From Kocuria dechangensis (GTDB lineage Bacteria; Actinomycetota; Actinomycetes; Actinomycetales; Micrococcaceae), in assembly GCF_014636775.1 (NCBI RefSeq), contig NZ_BMEQ01000001.1, positions 124,001-188,000 on the forward strand: a stretch of 64,000 bases of DNA, read 5' to 3'. Positions 10,242-20,745 of the stretch are shown here, one piece after another; the stretch's first letter is position 1; every line of letters begins with the position of its first letter. The position numbers and the translations under genes were made by a program. The notes below the pieces were generated by a model. That model had not been told where the DNA came from. It was given only the letters and a program-made list of their open reading frames with translations, and did no database searches.

Positions 10242-11528
10242 ATGTCCACGAGCCAGTCCGTCACCAACCAGCCCCTCGCCGAGGTCGACCCGGAGATCGC
10301 GGCGGCCATCGCCGACGAGCTCGGTCGCCAGCGCGGCACCCTCGAGATGATCGCCTCGGAGAACTTCGCCCCGCGCGCGGTCCTCGAGGCGCAGGGCTCG
10401 GTGCTGACCAACAAGTACGCCGAGGGCTACCCCGGCCGCCGCTACTACGGCGGCTGCGAGTTCGTCGACGTCGTCGAGAACCTCGCCCGCGACCGCGCCA
10501 CGGCGCTGTTCGGCGCCGAGCACGCCAACGTCCAGCCCCACTCCGGCGCCCAGGCCAACACCGCCGTGATGGCCGCGCTGATGACGCCCGGGGACAAGAT
10601 GATGGGCCTGTCCCTCGCCCACGGAGGCCACCTCACCCACGGGATGAAGCTCAACGTCTCCGGCAAGCTCTACGAGATCGCCGCCTACGAGGTGGACCCC
10701 GAGAGCTACACCGTGGACATGGACCGGGTCCGCGAGCAGGCCCTCGCCGAGCGGCCCCAGGTGATCGTGGCCGGCTGGTCCGCGTACCCGCGCGAGCTGG
10801 ACTTCGAGGCCTTCCGCTCGATCGCCGACGAGGTCGACGCCAAGCTGTGGGTCGACATGGCCCACTTCGCCGGCCTGGTCGCCGCGGGCCTGCACGCCAA
10901 CCCCGTGCCGCACTCCCACGTGGTCACCTCGACCGTGCACAAGACCCTGGCGGGCCCCCGCTCCGGCGTGATCCTCAGCACGGGGGAGTTCAAGAAGAAG
11001 ATCGACTCCGCCGTCTTCCCCGGCCAGCAGGGCGGCCCGCTCATGCACGCCATCGCCGGCAAGGCCGTGGCCTTCAAGATCGCGGCCTCCCAGGAGTTCC
11101 GCGACCGCCAGGAGCGCACCCTCGAGGGGGCGCGCATCCTCGCCGAGCGGCTCTCCGCGCCGGACGTCACCGAGGCCGGGGTCTCCGTGCTCACCGGCGG
11201 GACCGACGTGCACCTGGTCCTGGTGGACCTGCGCAACTCCCAGCTGGACGGCAAGCAGGCCGAGGACCTCCTGCACGAGGCCGGGATCACGGTCAACCGC
11301 AACGCCGTCCCGTGGGACCCCCGCCCGCCGATGGTCACCTCCGGCCTGCGCATCGGCACGCCGGCGCTGGCCACCCGCGGCTTCGGCGCCACGGAGTTCG
11401 AGGAGGTCGCCGACGTCATCGCGACCGCGCTCAAGCCCGGGGCCGACGTCGCCGCCCTGCGCGCCCGCGTGGACAAGCTGGCCGCGGACTTCCCGCTCTA
11501 CGAGGGCCTCGAGGAGTGGTGCGCGTGA
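10242..11528 (+). CDS. glyA: Serine hydroxymethyltransferase
   Basis: PLP enzyme interconverting serine and glycine with transfer of a one-carbon unit to tetrahydrofolate; 428 residues, the normal length. Visible motifs are [21 protein letters not shown], the PLP-lysine segment [13 protein letters not shown] and [11 protein letters not shown]. The start is ATG 10242 with GAGGAG about 5 nt upstream; an in-frame extension to 10140 has no family similarity. It overlaps folD by 4 bp, so the two are translationally coupled in one folate one-carbon operon. Confidence 0.98.
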   Translation: MSTSQSVTNQPLAEVDPEIAAAIADELGRQRGTLEMIASENFAPRAVLEAQGSVLTNKYAEGYPGRRYYGGCEFVDVVENLARDRATALFGAEHANVQPHSGAQANTAVMAALMTPGDKMMGLSLAHGGHLTHGMKLNVSGKLYEIAAYEVDPESYTVDMDRVREQALAERPQVIVAGWSAYPRELDFEAFRSIADEVDAKLWVDMAHFAGLVAAGLHANPVPHSHVVTSTVHKTLAGPRSGVILSTGEFKKKIDSAVFPGQQGGPLMHAIAGKAVAFKIAASQEFRDRQERTLEGARILAERLSAPDVTEAGVSVLTGGTDVHLVLVDLRNSQLDGKQAEDLLHEAGITVNRNAVPWDPRPPMVTSGLRIGTPALATRGFGATEFEEVADVIATALKPGADVAALRARVDKLAADFPLYEGLEEWCA

Positions 11529-12412
11529 GCGCCCGGATCCTCGACGGCCGGGCGGCGTCCGCCGCCATCAAGGCCGAGCTCGCCGAGCGCGTCGCCGTCC
11601 TCGCCGAGCGGGGCGTCGTCCCCGGGCTCGGCACGGTCCTGGTCGGCGACGACCCGGCCTCCCACTCCTACGTGGGCGGCAAGCACAAGGACTGCGCCGA
11701 GGTCGGCATCGCCTCCATCCGCCGCAACCTCCCCGCCGACGTCTCGCAGGCGGAGCTCGAGCGGACCATCGACGAGCTCAACGCGGATCCGGCGTGCACG
11801 GGCTACATCGTCCAGCTGCCGCTGCCCGGCCACATCGACACCAACGCCATCCTCGAGCGGATCGACCCGGACAAGGACGCGGACGGGCTGCACCCCACGA
11901 ACCTCGGCCGGCTGGTGCTCAACGTCTCCGAGCCCATGAGCTCCCCCCTGCCGTGCACGCCCAACGGCGTCGTGGAGCTGCTGCGCCGGAACGGCGTGGA
12001 CCTCGCCGGCCGGCACGTGCTGGTCGTCGGCCGCGGCGTGACGGTCGGCCGGCCCATCGGGCTGCTGCTCACCCGCCGGGAGATCAACGCCACGGTGACC
12101 CTCGCCCACACCGGCACCCGGAACCTCGACGCGCTGCTGGCCCAGGCCGACGTCGTCGTGGCCGCCGCCGGCCGCCCGCACATGATCGGGGCCGAGTCCC
12201 TGAAGGAGGGGGTCGTGCTGCTCGACGTCGGCGTCTCCCGCGTGGAGGACCCCGAGACCGGGAAGAAGAGGCTCACCGGGGACATCGACCCCGCCGCGGC
12301 GCAGAAGGCGTCCTGGATCTCGCCGAACCCCGGGGGAGTGGGTCCCATGACCCGGGCCATGCTGCTGCTCAACGTCGTCGAGTCCGCGGAGCGGCACGCC
12401 GGCCTGCGCTGA
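11525..12412 (+). CDS. folD: FolD, methylenetetrahydrofolate dehydrogenase/cyclohydrolase
   Basis: Interconverts 5,10-methylene-, methenyl- and 10-formyl-THF with NADP; 295 residues. Family signatures are [14 protein letters not shown] (the K of the YxxxK pair), [13 protein letters not shown] and the nucleotide-binding [14 protein letters not shown]. The GTG start overlaps the glyA stop (GTGA). It acts directly on the methylene-THF made by GlyA and feeds purine synthesis. Confidence 0.97.
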   Translation: MSARILDGRAASAAIKAELAERVAVLAERGVVPGLGTVLVGDDPASHSYVGGKHKDCAEVGIASIRRNLPADVSQAELERTIDELNADPACTGYIVQLPLPGHIDTNAILERIDPDKDADGLHPTNLGRLVLNVSEPMSSPLPCTPNGVVELLRRNGVDLAGRHVLVVGRGVTVGRPIGLLLTRREINATVTLAHTGTRNLDALLAQADVVVAAAGRPHMIGAESLKEGVVLLDVGVSRVEDPETGKKRLTGDIDPAAAQKASWISPNPGGVGPMTRAMLLLNVVESAERHAGLR

Positions 12413-12491
12413 GGCCGCGCCGGTCCCGGACCGGCACCACCGCGGGTCCGCCGCGAGCCCACCCCGGGCCCGCCGAGGACCTGCGCCGCGG

Positions 12492-12523
12492 GGCGCCGGG
12501 AACGAGCGATCGTTCCCGGCGCC
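12492..12523. terminator. Inverted repeat after folD, abutting the ABC promoter
   Basis: A perfect 14-bp stem (12492-12505 with 12510-12523) has loop GCGA. It can terminate glyA-folD. Its right arm ends 3 nt before the -10 box of the next gene, and its core GAACGA-N4-TCGTTC resembles a TetR-type operator, so it may also regulate the exporter. Confidence 0.55.
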
Positions 12524-12525
12524 AC

Positions 12526-12531
12526 TACACT
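12526..12531 (+). promoter_or_regulatory. -10 box (TACACT), leaderless ABC exporter operon
   Basis: TACACT is followed by 6 nt and then GTG 12538. Confidence 0.65.
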
Positions 12532-12537
12532 GGCCGG

Positions 12538-13456
<919 letters not shown>

Positions 13457-13464
<8 letters not shown>

Positions 13465-14341
13465 GCGGCCCGCCGCCCCCGCGCACGGAGGCCGGGGAGG
13501 CGCCGTCGACCTATCCGCCCTGCGGCCACCGTTCGGCCCGGAGGAGGCCGCCCGGCGGGCGGAGGCCCGCGGCGCCCTGTACTTCGCGGAGCACCAGCTG
13601 CGGAGGCTGCGCTCCTACGCCGGCACCGTCCTCGGGGTGGGCGTGGGCACGCCGGTGCTGTACCTGCTCGCCATGGGCATCGGACTGGCCGGGCTGGTCG
13701 ACGACGCCGCCGGGCCCGGCCTCGGCGTGCCGTACCTGCACTTCGTGGCCCCCGCCCTGCTCGTCTCCGCCGCCATGATGGCCGGCGCGGAGGAGAACAG
13801 CTACACCGTGATGGCCGGCTTCAAGTGGCAGCGCCTCTACCTGGCGGCCCGCGCCACCCCGCTGTCCGCCGGGCAGCTGGCCGCGGGCCACACCCTCGCC
13901 GCCAGCGCGCGCTACCTCCTGACCTCCGGCGTGTACTACGGGGTGCTCCTGCTGTTCGGGGCGGTCCCGCAGCCTGCGACGGGGTGGCTGCTGGTGCCTC
14001 TCGGCGTGCTCGCCGGCAACGCGTTCGGCCTGCCGGTCATGGCGTTCGCGGCCCGGCTGACGGAGGACCGCGGCGAGTTCGCCCTGCTCCAGCGCCTCGT
14101 GGTGGTCCCGCTGTTCCTGTTCTCCGGGACGTTCTTCCCGCTCTCCGCCCTGCCGGCGGCCCTGCAGTGGCTCGGGTGGGTCTCGCCCCTGTGGCACGCG
14201 ACCCAGCTGGGCCGGGTGCTCGCCTACGGCCTCGCCGAGCCGGCGTGGCTCACGGTCCTCCACGTGGCCTGCCTGGCGGCGCTCGCCGTCACCGGCTGGC
14301 TGCTCGCGCGCCGCGCCTACGCGAGGAGGCTGGACGCGTGA
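13457..14341 (+). CDS. ABC-2 type permease, first subunit
   Basis: A membrane protein of 294 residues with about six helices and the ABC-2 fold; FLFSGTFFPLSALPAALQWL is the usual C-terminal motif (FSGxFFP). The start is TTG 13457, 8 bp inside the ATPase gene, supported by GGGGAGG 7 nt upstream. Paralogous to the next gene; together they probably form the heterodimeric channel. Confidence 0.9.
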
Positions 14342-15171
14342 GCCCCGACCGGCCCCTGCCCGACGGCCAGGGCCTCCTGCGCGTCCCGCGGCCCGGGGCC
14401 CTGTACAGCGGCAACGCGCGCGCGGTCTTCGCCCGGAGCATGCGCGCCCAGTGGCGGACCAACTGGGCGGTCATGCTCTCCGGCTTCGTGGAGCCGGTGG
14501 GCTACCTGCTCGCCCTGGGCGTGGGCCTCGGGTCGGTCGTGGGGGAGGTGGCCGGGCCCGACGGCGCCCCGGTCGCCTACGCCGCCTGGATCGCCCCCGC
14601 GCTGCTCGCGGTCTCGGCCATGAACGGCGCCGTGTACGACTCGACGTGGAACGTGTTCTTCAAGCTCCGCTACGCCCGCCTCTACGAGGGCATGCTCAAC
14701 ACGTCCCTCGGCCCCCTGGACGTGGCCCTCGGCGAGATCGGCGTCGCCCTGGTGCGCGGCGGGGTCTACGCCACGGGCTTCACCGGGGTCATGGCGGCCA
14801 TGGGGCTCGTCCGTTCCTGGTGGGCTCTGCTCATGGTCCCCGGCGCGGTGCTGGTGGCCTTCGGCTTCGCGGCGTTCGGGATGGCCGTGACGAGCTGGAT
14901 GCGCACGATCCAGCAGATGGACTGGGTCACGTTCCTCTCACTGCCCCTGTTCCTGTTCTCGGGAACGTTCTACCCGCTGGACGTCTACCCCGAGCCCGTC
15001 CGGTGGGCGGTGCAGGCGCTGCCCCTGTGGCACGGGGTCGAGCTGCTGCGGGACCTGGCGGCGGGCACCCCGGGTGCGGCGACCGCCGGCCACGCCGCCT
15101 ACTACGCCGTCCTGGTGGCCGTGGGGGTCGCCGTCACCACGGCACGGCTGCGGGCCCTGTTCCTGCGCTGA
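14338..15171 (+). CDS. ABC-2 type permease, second subunit
   Basis: 277 residues, six predicted helices, with the same FLFSGTFYPLDVYPEPV motif as its neighbour. The GTG start overlaps the previous stop by 4 bp (GTGA), so it is translationally coupled. With the ATPase it makes a complete exporter of the NodIJ/DrrAB kind. Confidence 0.92.
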   Translation: MSPDRPLPDGQGLLRVPRPGALYSGNARAVFARSMRAQWRTNWAVMLSGFVEPVGYLLALGVGLGSVVGEVAGPDGAPVAYAAWIAPALLAVSAMNGAVYDSTWNVFFKLRYARLYEGMLNTSLGPLDVALGEIGVALVRGGVYATGFTGVMAAMGLVRSWWALLMVPGAVLVAFGFAAFGMAVTSWMRTIQQMDWVTFLSLPLFLFSGTFYPLDVYPEPVRWAVQALPLWHGVELLRDLAAGTPGAATAGHAAYYAVLVAVGVAVTTARLRALFLR

Positions 15172-15247
15172 ACCGGCCGCTCCCGCGGCCCGCGCGGCCT
15201 CGCGCCGTCATCTTGTGCAAAACCTCCCGCGGGCTGTGGTCTCTTGG

Positions 15248-15274
15248 GGGGACGTTTGCCCTTGGAAACGCCCC
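15248..15274. promoter_or_regulatory. Inverted repeat upstream of the exopolysaccharide locus
   Basis: GGGGACGTTT, 8 nt, AAACGCCCC, with one unpaired A in the left arm. It lies about 28 nt before the -35 of the 15.4-kb locus and 77 nt after the ABC operon. It could be an activator/repressor site or a weak terminator for the exporter. Confidence 0.4.
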
Positions 15275-15301
15275 TGGCGGGAAAAACCCTGAAAACGCGC
15301 A

Positions 15302-15331
15302 TTGTCGGCCGCGTTCCCTTTTGCATATCCT
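15302..15331 (+). promoter_or_regulatory. Promoter of the exopolysaccharide locus
   Basis: TTGTCG (15302-15307), an 18-nt spacer and TATCCT (15326-15331) give a sigma-70-like promoter. The predicted leader is about 90 nt before ATG 15429, long enough to hold a regulatory structure; I recognise no known riboswitch in it. Confidence 0.6.
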
Positions 15332-15428
15332 GCAGGAGATCCGTGCGACCGGCGGTCCCGTACTCCGGGCACCGTGATCGCACCACGGGGGGCCTGCGGG
15401 GGCAGGCCGTCGAATCGGGGGGAACTTC

Positions 15429-17669
15429 ATGAACCACAGCATTCTGTCCAGCGCAGGGTCCACCGCGCACCGCTCTCCGGCGGAGAGCCGGAAGTGGGTG
15501 CGGGTCACCGCGCTCGCGGCCGCCCTGCTCCTCGCGGGGCCGGTGGCGCAGACGATGACCGCGCCCGCGGACGCCGCGGTCGCCAAGGCGGTGAACCCGA
15601 AGATCGACCTGCGCGTGCTCGTCGTCTCCGACGGCTCCGAGATGATCACCGCCTACCAGGACCGCCTGACCCGGGAGGGGATCCCCTTCCAGGTGCTCGA
15701 CCTCAGGCAGTCCGGCCGGCCCGCGGTGAACGACGCCTACCTGACCACGGTCGACGCCGAGGCGCCGCACGCCAGGTTCCAGGGCGTGATCATGCCGAAC
15801 TCCGCTCCGGCGGGCATGACCCCGGCCGAGCTCACCGCGCTGCACGAGTACCAGGCGCGGTTCGGGGTCCGGCAGATCAGCGCGTACGTGTACCCCGGCG
15901 CCCAGCACGGCATGAACGCGCCCACCTACTCCGGCAAGGTCGACGGCCTGAGCGCGACCGTGACCGCGGCCGCGAAGACCAAGGAGAACGGCCACGGCTA
16001 CCTCAAGGGGACGGTGAAGCTCGACAACATCGACCCGAACGTGGACGAGTCCTACGGCTACCTGGGCACCCCGGCGAGCACACCGGGCGTGACCGTCACG
16101 CCGCTCGTCACGGCGACCGCGCCGGGCACCTCGACCCAGGGCGTGCTCAGCGGCGTCTTCAACGACGGCTCCCGCGAGGAGCTGTTCAACACCTACGCCT
16201 CCAACCAGTACCAGCAGCACTTCCAGGTGCTCAGCCACGGCCAGATCGAGTGGCTGACCCGCGGGGTGCGCCTGGGCGAGTACGCCAACTGGTTCTCGGT
16301 CCACTCCGACGACGTCCTCATGGCCGACGCCCTGTGGAACACGGGGGGCAACTGCACCTACGGCGACGACTGCGACGAGACCGTGTACCCGTCCGACGCC
16401 CCGGGCACCACGGCCCGCATGGTGCCCAGTGACGTGACCTACCAGCGGAACTGGGAGCAGAACTGGGCCTTCAAGATCGACAACACCTACAACGGCGCCG
16501 GCACCGCCCAGTACCTGGAGGAGAAGAACACCACCTCCGACCCGCTGCTCAACGCGTACAAGCAGAACGCGAGCGCCTTCCGCTGGATCAACCACACCTA
16601 CACCCACCTGAACCTCGGCTGCGAGAAGGTCTACGGCTCCCTCGGGACGTGGACCTGCGCCACCAACCCGGACGGGTCGCCCAAGTGGGTCTCCCAGGCG
16701 GCCATCACCGACGAGATCGCCACCAACAAGACCTTCGGCAACACCCACGGGCTGAAGTACGAGCCCAACGCCCTGGTCACCGGCGAGCACTCGGGCCTGA
16801 AGGCCCTCCCGCAGGTCACCACGGACAACCCGAACCTGGCCCCGGCCCTCTCCGCCACGGCGGTGAAGTGGACGGCCTCGGACGCCTCGCGGGAGAAGGA
16901 GCAGCGGGCCGTGGGCTCGGCGCTGACCGTGCCGCGCTACCCGATGAACATCTACTACAACACCGCCACCCGGGTGCAAGCGGTCGACGAGTACAACTGG
17001 ATCTACACGTCCCGCGCCAACGGCGGGTCGGGCATCTGCGAGGACAACCCGGGGACCACCACCTGCATCACGCCGCTGTCCACGACCACCGGGTTCCAGA
17101 ACTACATCGTGCCGATCGAGACCCGGATCGCGCTCAGCCACGTGGTGGGCAACGACCCGCGGCCGCACTTCGTGCACCAGTCCAACCAGACCCAGGACCG
17201 GATCATCTACCCGGTGCTGCAGAACATCCTGACGCAGTACCGGAACACCTTCGCGGCCAGCACCCCGGTGCTCAACCCGACCATGACCCAGGCCGGCTCC
17301 GAGCTGCTGGAGCAGAGCACCTGGCGCAACGAGCAGGACGCCACGGCGTTCTACTGGAAGGGCCAGGTGCGGGTCGCCGCCACGGGCAACGGCGCGTCCG
17401 TGCCGGTGTCGCTGCCGGACGGCGCCACCAAGAACGGCGCGGCGCTGCCGGCGACCTACGCCGGCAAGGACACCGACCGGGTCACCGTGCCCGCCGGCGG
17501 CTCCGTGACCTACTCCGTGGGCACGCTCGGCTGGGGCGCGACCTCGGCCACCACGGTCGCGGCTCCGAACACCTTCAGCGGCACGAGCGTCCCGACCGGG
17601 CCGGCCACCACGGAGATCGCTCCGGAGCCGGTGGTCGCCCCCGAGGAGGCGGCCGTCGCCGCGGGCTAG
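15429..17669 (+). CDS. Secreted Agd3/CE18-like polysaccharide deacetylase (candidate)
   Basis: 746 residues with a signal peptide at about 22-50 (hydrophobic VTALAAALLLAGPVA). Residues 58-160 look like a flavodoxin/GATase-like alpha/beta domain (LRVLVVSDGSEMIT). Residues 165-280 are beta-rich, possibly a carbohydrate-binding module. The catalytic NodB-like part has Asp-Asp in SVHSDDVLMAD (D294, D295) and the paired His motif NHTYTH (H389, H393), which would bind the metal. Three Cys pairs fit an extracellular protein. The layout resembles fungal Agd3, which deacetylates galactosaminogalactan. It ends in an Ala/Pro/Glu tail. GGGGGGAA precedes ATG 15429. Family assignment is from memory of motifs and was not searched. 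Confidence 0.7.
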   Translation: MNHSILSSAGSTAHRSPAESRKWVRVTALAAALLLAGPVAQTMTAPADAAVAKAVNPKIDLRVLVVSDGSEMITAYQDRLTREGIPFQVLDLRQSGRPAVNDAYLTTVDAEAPHARFQGVIMPNSAPAGMTPAELTALHEYQARFGVRQISAYVYPGAQHGMNAPTYSGKVDGLSATVTAAAKTKENGHGYLKGTVKLDNIDPNVDESYGYLGTPASTPGVTVTPLVTATAPGTSTQGVLSGVFNDGSREELFNTYASNQYQQHFQVLSHGQIEWLTRGVRLGEYANWFSVHSDDVLMADALWNTGGNCTYGDDCDETVYPSDAPGTTARMVPSDVTYQRNWEQNWAFKIDNTYNGAGTAQYLEEKNTTSDPLLNAYKQNASAFRWINHTYTHLNLGCEKVYGSLGTWTCATNPDGSPKWVSQAAITDEIATNKTFGNTHGLKYEPNALVTGEHSGLKALPQVTTDNPNLAPALSATAVKWTASDASREKEQRAVGSALTVPRYPMNIYYNTATRVQAVDEYNWIYTSRANGGSGICEDNPGTTTCITPLSTTTGFQNYIVPIETRIALSHVVGNDPRPHFVHQSNQTQDRIIYPVLQNILTQYRNTFAASTPVLNPTMTQAGSELLEQSTWRNEQDATAFYWKGQVRVAATGNGASVPVSLPDGATKNGAALPATYAGKDTDRVTVPAGGSVTYSVGTLGWGATSATTVAAPNTFSGTSVPTGPATTEIAPEPVVAPEEAAVAAG

Positions 17670-17684
17670 GAGTCGCGGGCACGC

Positions 17685-17724
17685 GGTGGTGGCCGGCGCG
17701 CTGGGGGGCGCGCCGACCACCACC
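17685..17724. terminator. Hairpin between the deacetylase and glycosyltransferase genes
   Basis: A 17-bp stem with one mismatch (17685-17701 with 17708-17724) has a 6-nt loop, 15 nt after the deacetylase stop and 55 nt before the next start. It could be a partial terminator or 3' stabiliser that lowers expression of the synthase genes relative to the secreted enzyme. Confidence 0.6.
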
Positions 17725-17779
17725 GCCCATGGCCACCGCCGAGGGGGCGGGGGGTCGCACTGCTAAGGGGGAGCAGAAG

Positions 17780-19384
17780 ATGCGGATTGCAATGGTGACG
17801 GAAGGCACGTATCCGGTGACCACCGGGGGCGTGAGCACATGGTGCGACCAGCTCGTGACGGGCATGGACGAGCACGAGTTCGAGGTCACGGCGATCGTGG
17901 CCGCGGGCCGGGAGCCGGTCGTGTGGACCGCCCCTGCGAACCTCCGGGCGGTGCGCCGGGTCCCGATGTGGGCCGACTGGCCGAAGCCGCTCCGGCTGCG
18001 CACGGCGGGCCGCAGGAAGGCCGAGGGGCTGCTCGGCACGATGTGGGACGCCGCGCTGGGACAGGACGTCCCCGAGAACCACGAGCGCTTCGGTGAGGCG
18101 CTCCGCGGCCTGGCCGAGATCTCCGCGACCGTGCCGATCGGCCGGCTGCTGGCCACCAGGGGCTCGATCCCGGCGCTGCTGGCCGCGTGGGCCGCGCAGC
18201 AGGTGCCGGACGGCGCCCGTCCGCTGCACGTGGGCGAGGCCGTGCTGGCCTGCGGCCTCGTGGACCGGATGCTGGCCCTGCTCGACGTGCGGCTCGGGGA
18301 CGTGGACGTCGTCCACGCCACCGGCAACGGCCCCTCCGCCCTCGTGGGCCTGGCCCACATGTGGCGCACCGGCACCCCGGGCGTCCTCACCGAGCACGGC
18401 GTCTACCTGCGGGAGCGCTACCTGGCCATGAGCAAGTCCTCGCTGCCGTGGGCCGTGCGGCGGGCCGTGATGGCCTTCACCTCCGCCCTGTGCCGGCTCG
18501 CCTACCGGCAGTACCCCAGGATCCTGCCCGTCAACCGCTTCAACGCCCGCTGGGAGAGGCTGCTCGGGGCCACCGAGGCGCAGATCGAGACCGTCGTCAA
18601 CGGGGTGGACCCCGCGACCTTCACGGCCGTCGAGTCCGAGCCGGCGGTGCCCACCATCTCCTTCGTGGGCCGGATCGACCCCCTCAAGGACCTCGAGACC
18701 CTGATCCGGGCCTTCGCCCTGGTCCGGGAGGAGGTGCCCGGGGCCCGGCTGCGGCTCTTCGGCCCGGTGCAGCGGTCCAACCTCCCCTACCAGCAGCACC
18801 TGCAGGCGGTCGCCGACGAGCTCCGCCTCGGCGACAGCCTCACGTGGGAGGGCCCGTCCGCCGGCAGCCGCCCCGCCATCGAGGCGGGCAGCATCGTGGC
18901 GCTGTCCAGCATCTCGGAGGGCCTGCCCTTCACCGTCGTCGAGGCGATGATGTGCGGCCGCGCCACGGTGAACACCGACGTCGGCGGGGTCTCGGAGTGC
19001 CTCGACGAGGAGCAGCGAACCGGCCGCCTCGTGCCCGCCCGGGACCCCCGGGCCTTCGCCGACGCCTGCGTCGAGCTCCTCACGGACGACCTGCTCCGCC
19101 GCCGCACCGGCCGGCTCGCCCGGCAGCACAGCCTGGCCAAGTTCGACCTGCAGGTCTGCCTGGACAACTACCGCAACCAGTACACGAGGGTCGTCGCGTC
19201 CGCGGCCGAGGGTGCGTTCGCCGGTGTCCCGGCCGCGCACGTCCCGGCCGTCGACGTCGCCGCCCTCGACGCCCAGATCACCGACGGCGGGCTCACCGAC
19301 GTCGACGAGCCGGCCGCGGTGCCCGCGGCCACCGCCCCGGTCCTCGAGGCCGACGAGCTCGGCGCCCTCGACCGGGTCGGCTAG
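17780..19384 (+). CDS. pelF: PelF-like GT4 glycosyltransferase
   Basis: Cytoplasmic glycosyltransferase, 534 residues (PelF is usually about 500). The N-terminus VTEGTYPVTTGGVSTWCDQL is the PelF hallmark, and the C-terminal half is GT-B/GT4 with the EX7E motif EGLPFTVVE (E380, E388) followed by MMCGRATVNTDVGG. PelF polymerises an N-acetylated hexosamine sugar in Pel synthesis; the donor here is not known. The last 60 residues are Ala/Asp/Val-rich and variable. ATG 17780 has GGGGGAG upstream. Next gene 14 nt downstream. Confidence 0.88.
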   Translation: MRIAMVTEGTYPVTTGGVSTWCDQLVTGMDEHEFEVTAIVAAGREPVVWTAPANLRAVRRVPMWADWPKPLRLRTAGRRKAEGLLGTMWDAALGQDVPENHERFGEALRGLAEISATVPIGRLLATRGSIPALLAAWAAQQVPDGARPLHVGEAVLACGLVDRMLALLDVRLGDVDVVHATGNGPSALVGLAHMWRTGTPGVLTEHGVYLRERYLAMSKSSLPWAVRRAVMAFTSALCRLAYRQYPRILPVNRFNARWERLLGATEAQIETVVNGVDPATFTAVESEPAVPTISFVGRIDPLKDLETLIRAFALVREEVPGARLRLFGPVQRSNLPYQQHLQAVADELRLGDSLTWEGPSAGSRPAIEAGSIVALSSISEGLPFTVVEAMMCGRATVNTDVGGVSECLDEEQRTGRLVPARDPRAFADACVELLTDDLLRRRTGRLARQHSLAKFDLQVCLDNYRNQYTRVVASAAEGAFAGVPAAHVPAVDVAALDAQITDGGLTDVDEPAAVPAATAPVLEADELGALDRVG

Positions 19385-19398
19385 GAACGGAGTCAACG

Positions 19399-20745
19399 AT
19401 GGAAACCAGCAGGCTGCCCCGGCCGGAGGACGGGCCCTTCGCGGCCCGCACCGTGCCGGGCGAGTTCGACCTCGACGGGGGGCAGGTCGTCGACCTCTTC
19501 GACGCCGCCGCCCGGATCGAGTCCCGCGGCTACAGCGACCGGTCCGTGCACCGCAAGTACGGCTACGACTCGGTCTTCGACCTCGCCGGGGACGTCGTCA
19601 CCAGCGGCCCCCGGCACCGCGCCGAGGTCGTCGCGACACCGGTCGCGTACTCCCTGACCAAGGCGTGGCTGCGTGCGGCGCTGCTCGTGATGGGCGCCGT
19701 GCTCGCCGCCCTGGTCCAGGCCCAGCTCGGCGCCGGCTCCTTCGAGATGATCGCCGCCGGCTGCTCGGGCTGGATCCTCGGCCAGGCCGTCGCCGGCATC
19801 ACCTGGTACCGGCTGCGCTTCGACGCGAAGGAACGGGCCGCGCGCTACGGCGGCGTGGTCGCCCTCGTCTGCGCCGGAGCGGCCGTCGTGGGCGTGGGAG
19901 CCCTCCTGCTCACCGGTGCGCTGGGGGCGGCCGGCGTCGGCCTGATCCTCGGCTGGGTCGCCTACGCGCTCGCGGTGTCCCTGCTGACCGTGATGGACCG
20001 GGTCGCCGTGCCGCTGACCGTGATGGTGGTCGCCGTCGCCCTGCAGCTCACCACCTGGCTGATCGCGCCGCAGGCCGGCGCGGCCCCCGGCTGGCTCTCG
20101 GTGCTGCCGGCGCTGGCCGCCGTGACCGTGGTCACCGTCTACACCGTCCGCAGCGTCCTGGCGCACGAGGAGACGGGCAGCCCGGACCTGGCCGACCTCC
20201 GGGGGGTCTTCGTCCCCGTCGCGCAGTCGGTGCTCCTGGCGGCCGCGCTGGTGGTCGCCCTCTCCGCGGTCCCCGACAGCCACGGCACGGCCTTCGTAGC
20301 CACCGCCGTCCTGGTGGTCGCCTGCACCGATCCCGGGATCGTGGCCCTCCGGGGCCGGCTGTCGTGGTTCGCCCACCGCTCCACGTCCCTGCTGTGGTCG
20401 CGCCGCTTCGCCTGGAGCATGGCCTCCCTGGCGGTGCTGATGGTCGCGATGCTGGCCGCCGCGCTGGTGATCGTCATCGTGGAGGTGACGGGGGCGGAGC
20501 TGGAGCAGCTGACCACCACCCTGGTCGGCACCGTGGTGTTCTCCGTGCTGGCCACGCTCTCCTCCGTGCTCACCGCCTTCGGCGCCCAGTCCGAGGGGCT
20601 GTTCCCCGCGGTCCTCGCCCTCGCCGTGATGCTGGCGTTCGCCTCCCTGGCCGGAGGGGCGATCCTCCTGATCAGCGCTCTGGCGTGCCTCGCCGGCCTG
20701 GCCCTGCTCATCCACCAGTTCTCCGACGCCCGGGTCTTCTCGTGA
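19399..20745 (+). CDS. Polytopic membrane protein, PelG-like transporter candidate
   Basis: 448 residues: about 95 hydrophilic N-terminal residues, then about twelve transmembrane helices (from about 97 to 443). Size and topology match PelG, the inner-membrane partner of PelF, but no motif decides this. Its place between the GT4 gene and the Spherulin-4 gene supports a role in moving the nascent polymer across the membrane. ATG 19399 is preceded by GGAG at 7 nt and lies 14 nt after the GT4 stop. A MATE/MOP-type flippase of other function is the alternative. Confidence 0.65.
   Translation: METSRLPRPEDGPFAARTVPGEFDLDGGQVVDLFDAAARIESRGYSDRSVHRKYGYDSVFDLAGDVVTSGPRHRAEVVATPVAYSLTKAWLRAALLVMGAVLAALVQAQLGAGSFEMIAAGCSGWILGQAVAGITWYRLRFDAKERAARYGGVVALVCAGAAVVGVGALLLTGALGAAGVGLILGWVAYALAVSLLTVMDRVAVPLTVMVVAVALQLTTWLIAPQAGAAPGWLSVLPALAAVTVVTVYTVRSVLAHEETGSPDLADLRGVFVPVAQSVLLAAALVVALSAVPDSHGTAFVATAVLVVACTDPGIVALRGRLSWFAHRSTSLLWSRRFAWSMASLAVLMVAMLAAALVIVIVEVTGAELEQLTTTLVGTVVFSVLATLSSVLTAFGAQSEGLFPAVLALAVMLAFASLAGGAILLISALACLAGLALLIHQFSDARVFS

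Noticed and set aside
15332-15428. Leader as a c-di-GMP or c-di-AMP riboswitch
   Set aside because: I could not match the conserved core of either class by eye; left as an unassigned leader.
15102-17723. 873-codon minus-strand frame over the deacetylase gene
   Set aside because: Shadow of the secreted protein at 15429-17669, which has a signal peptide, catalytic motifs and a ribosome binding site.
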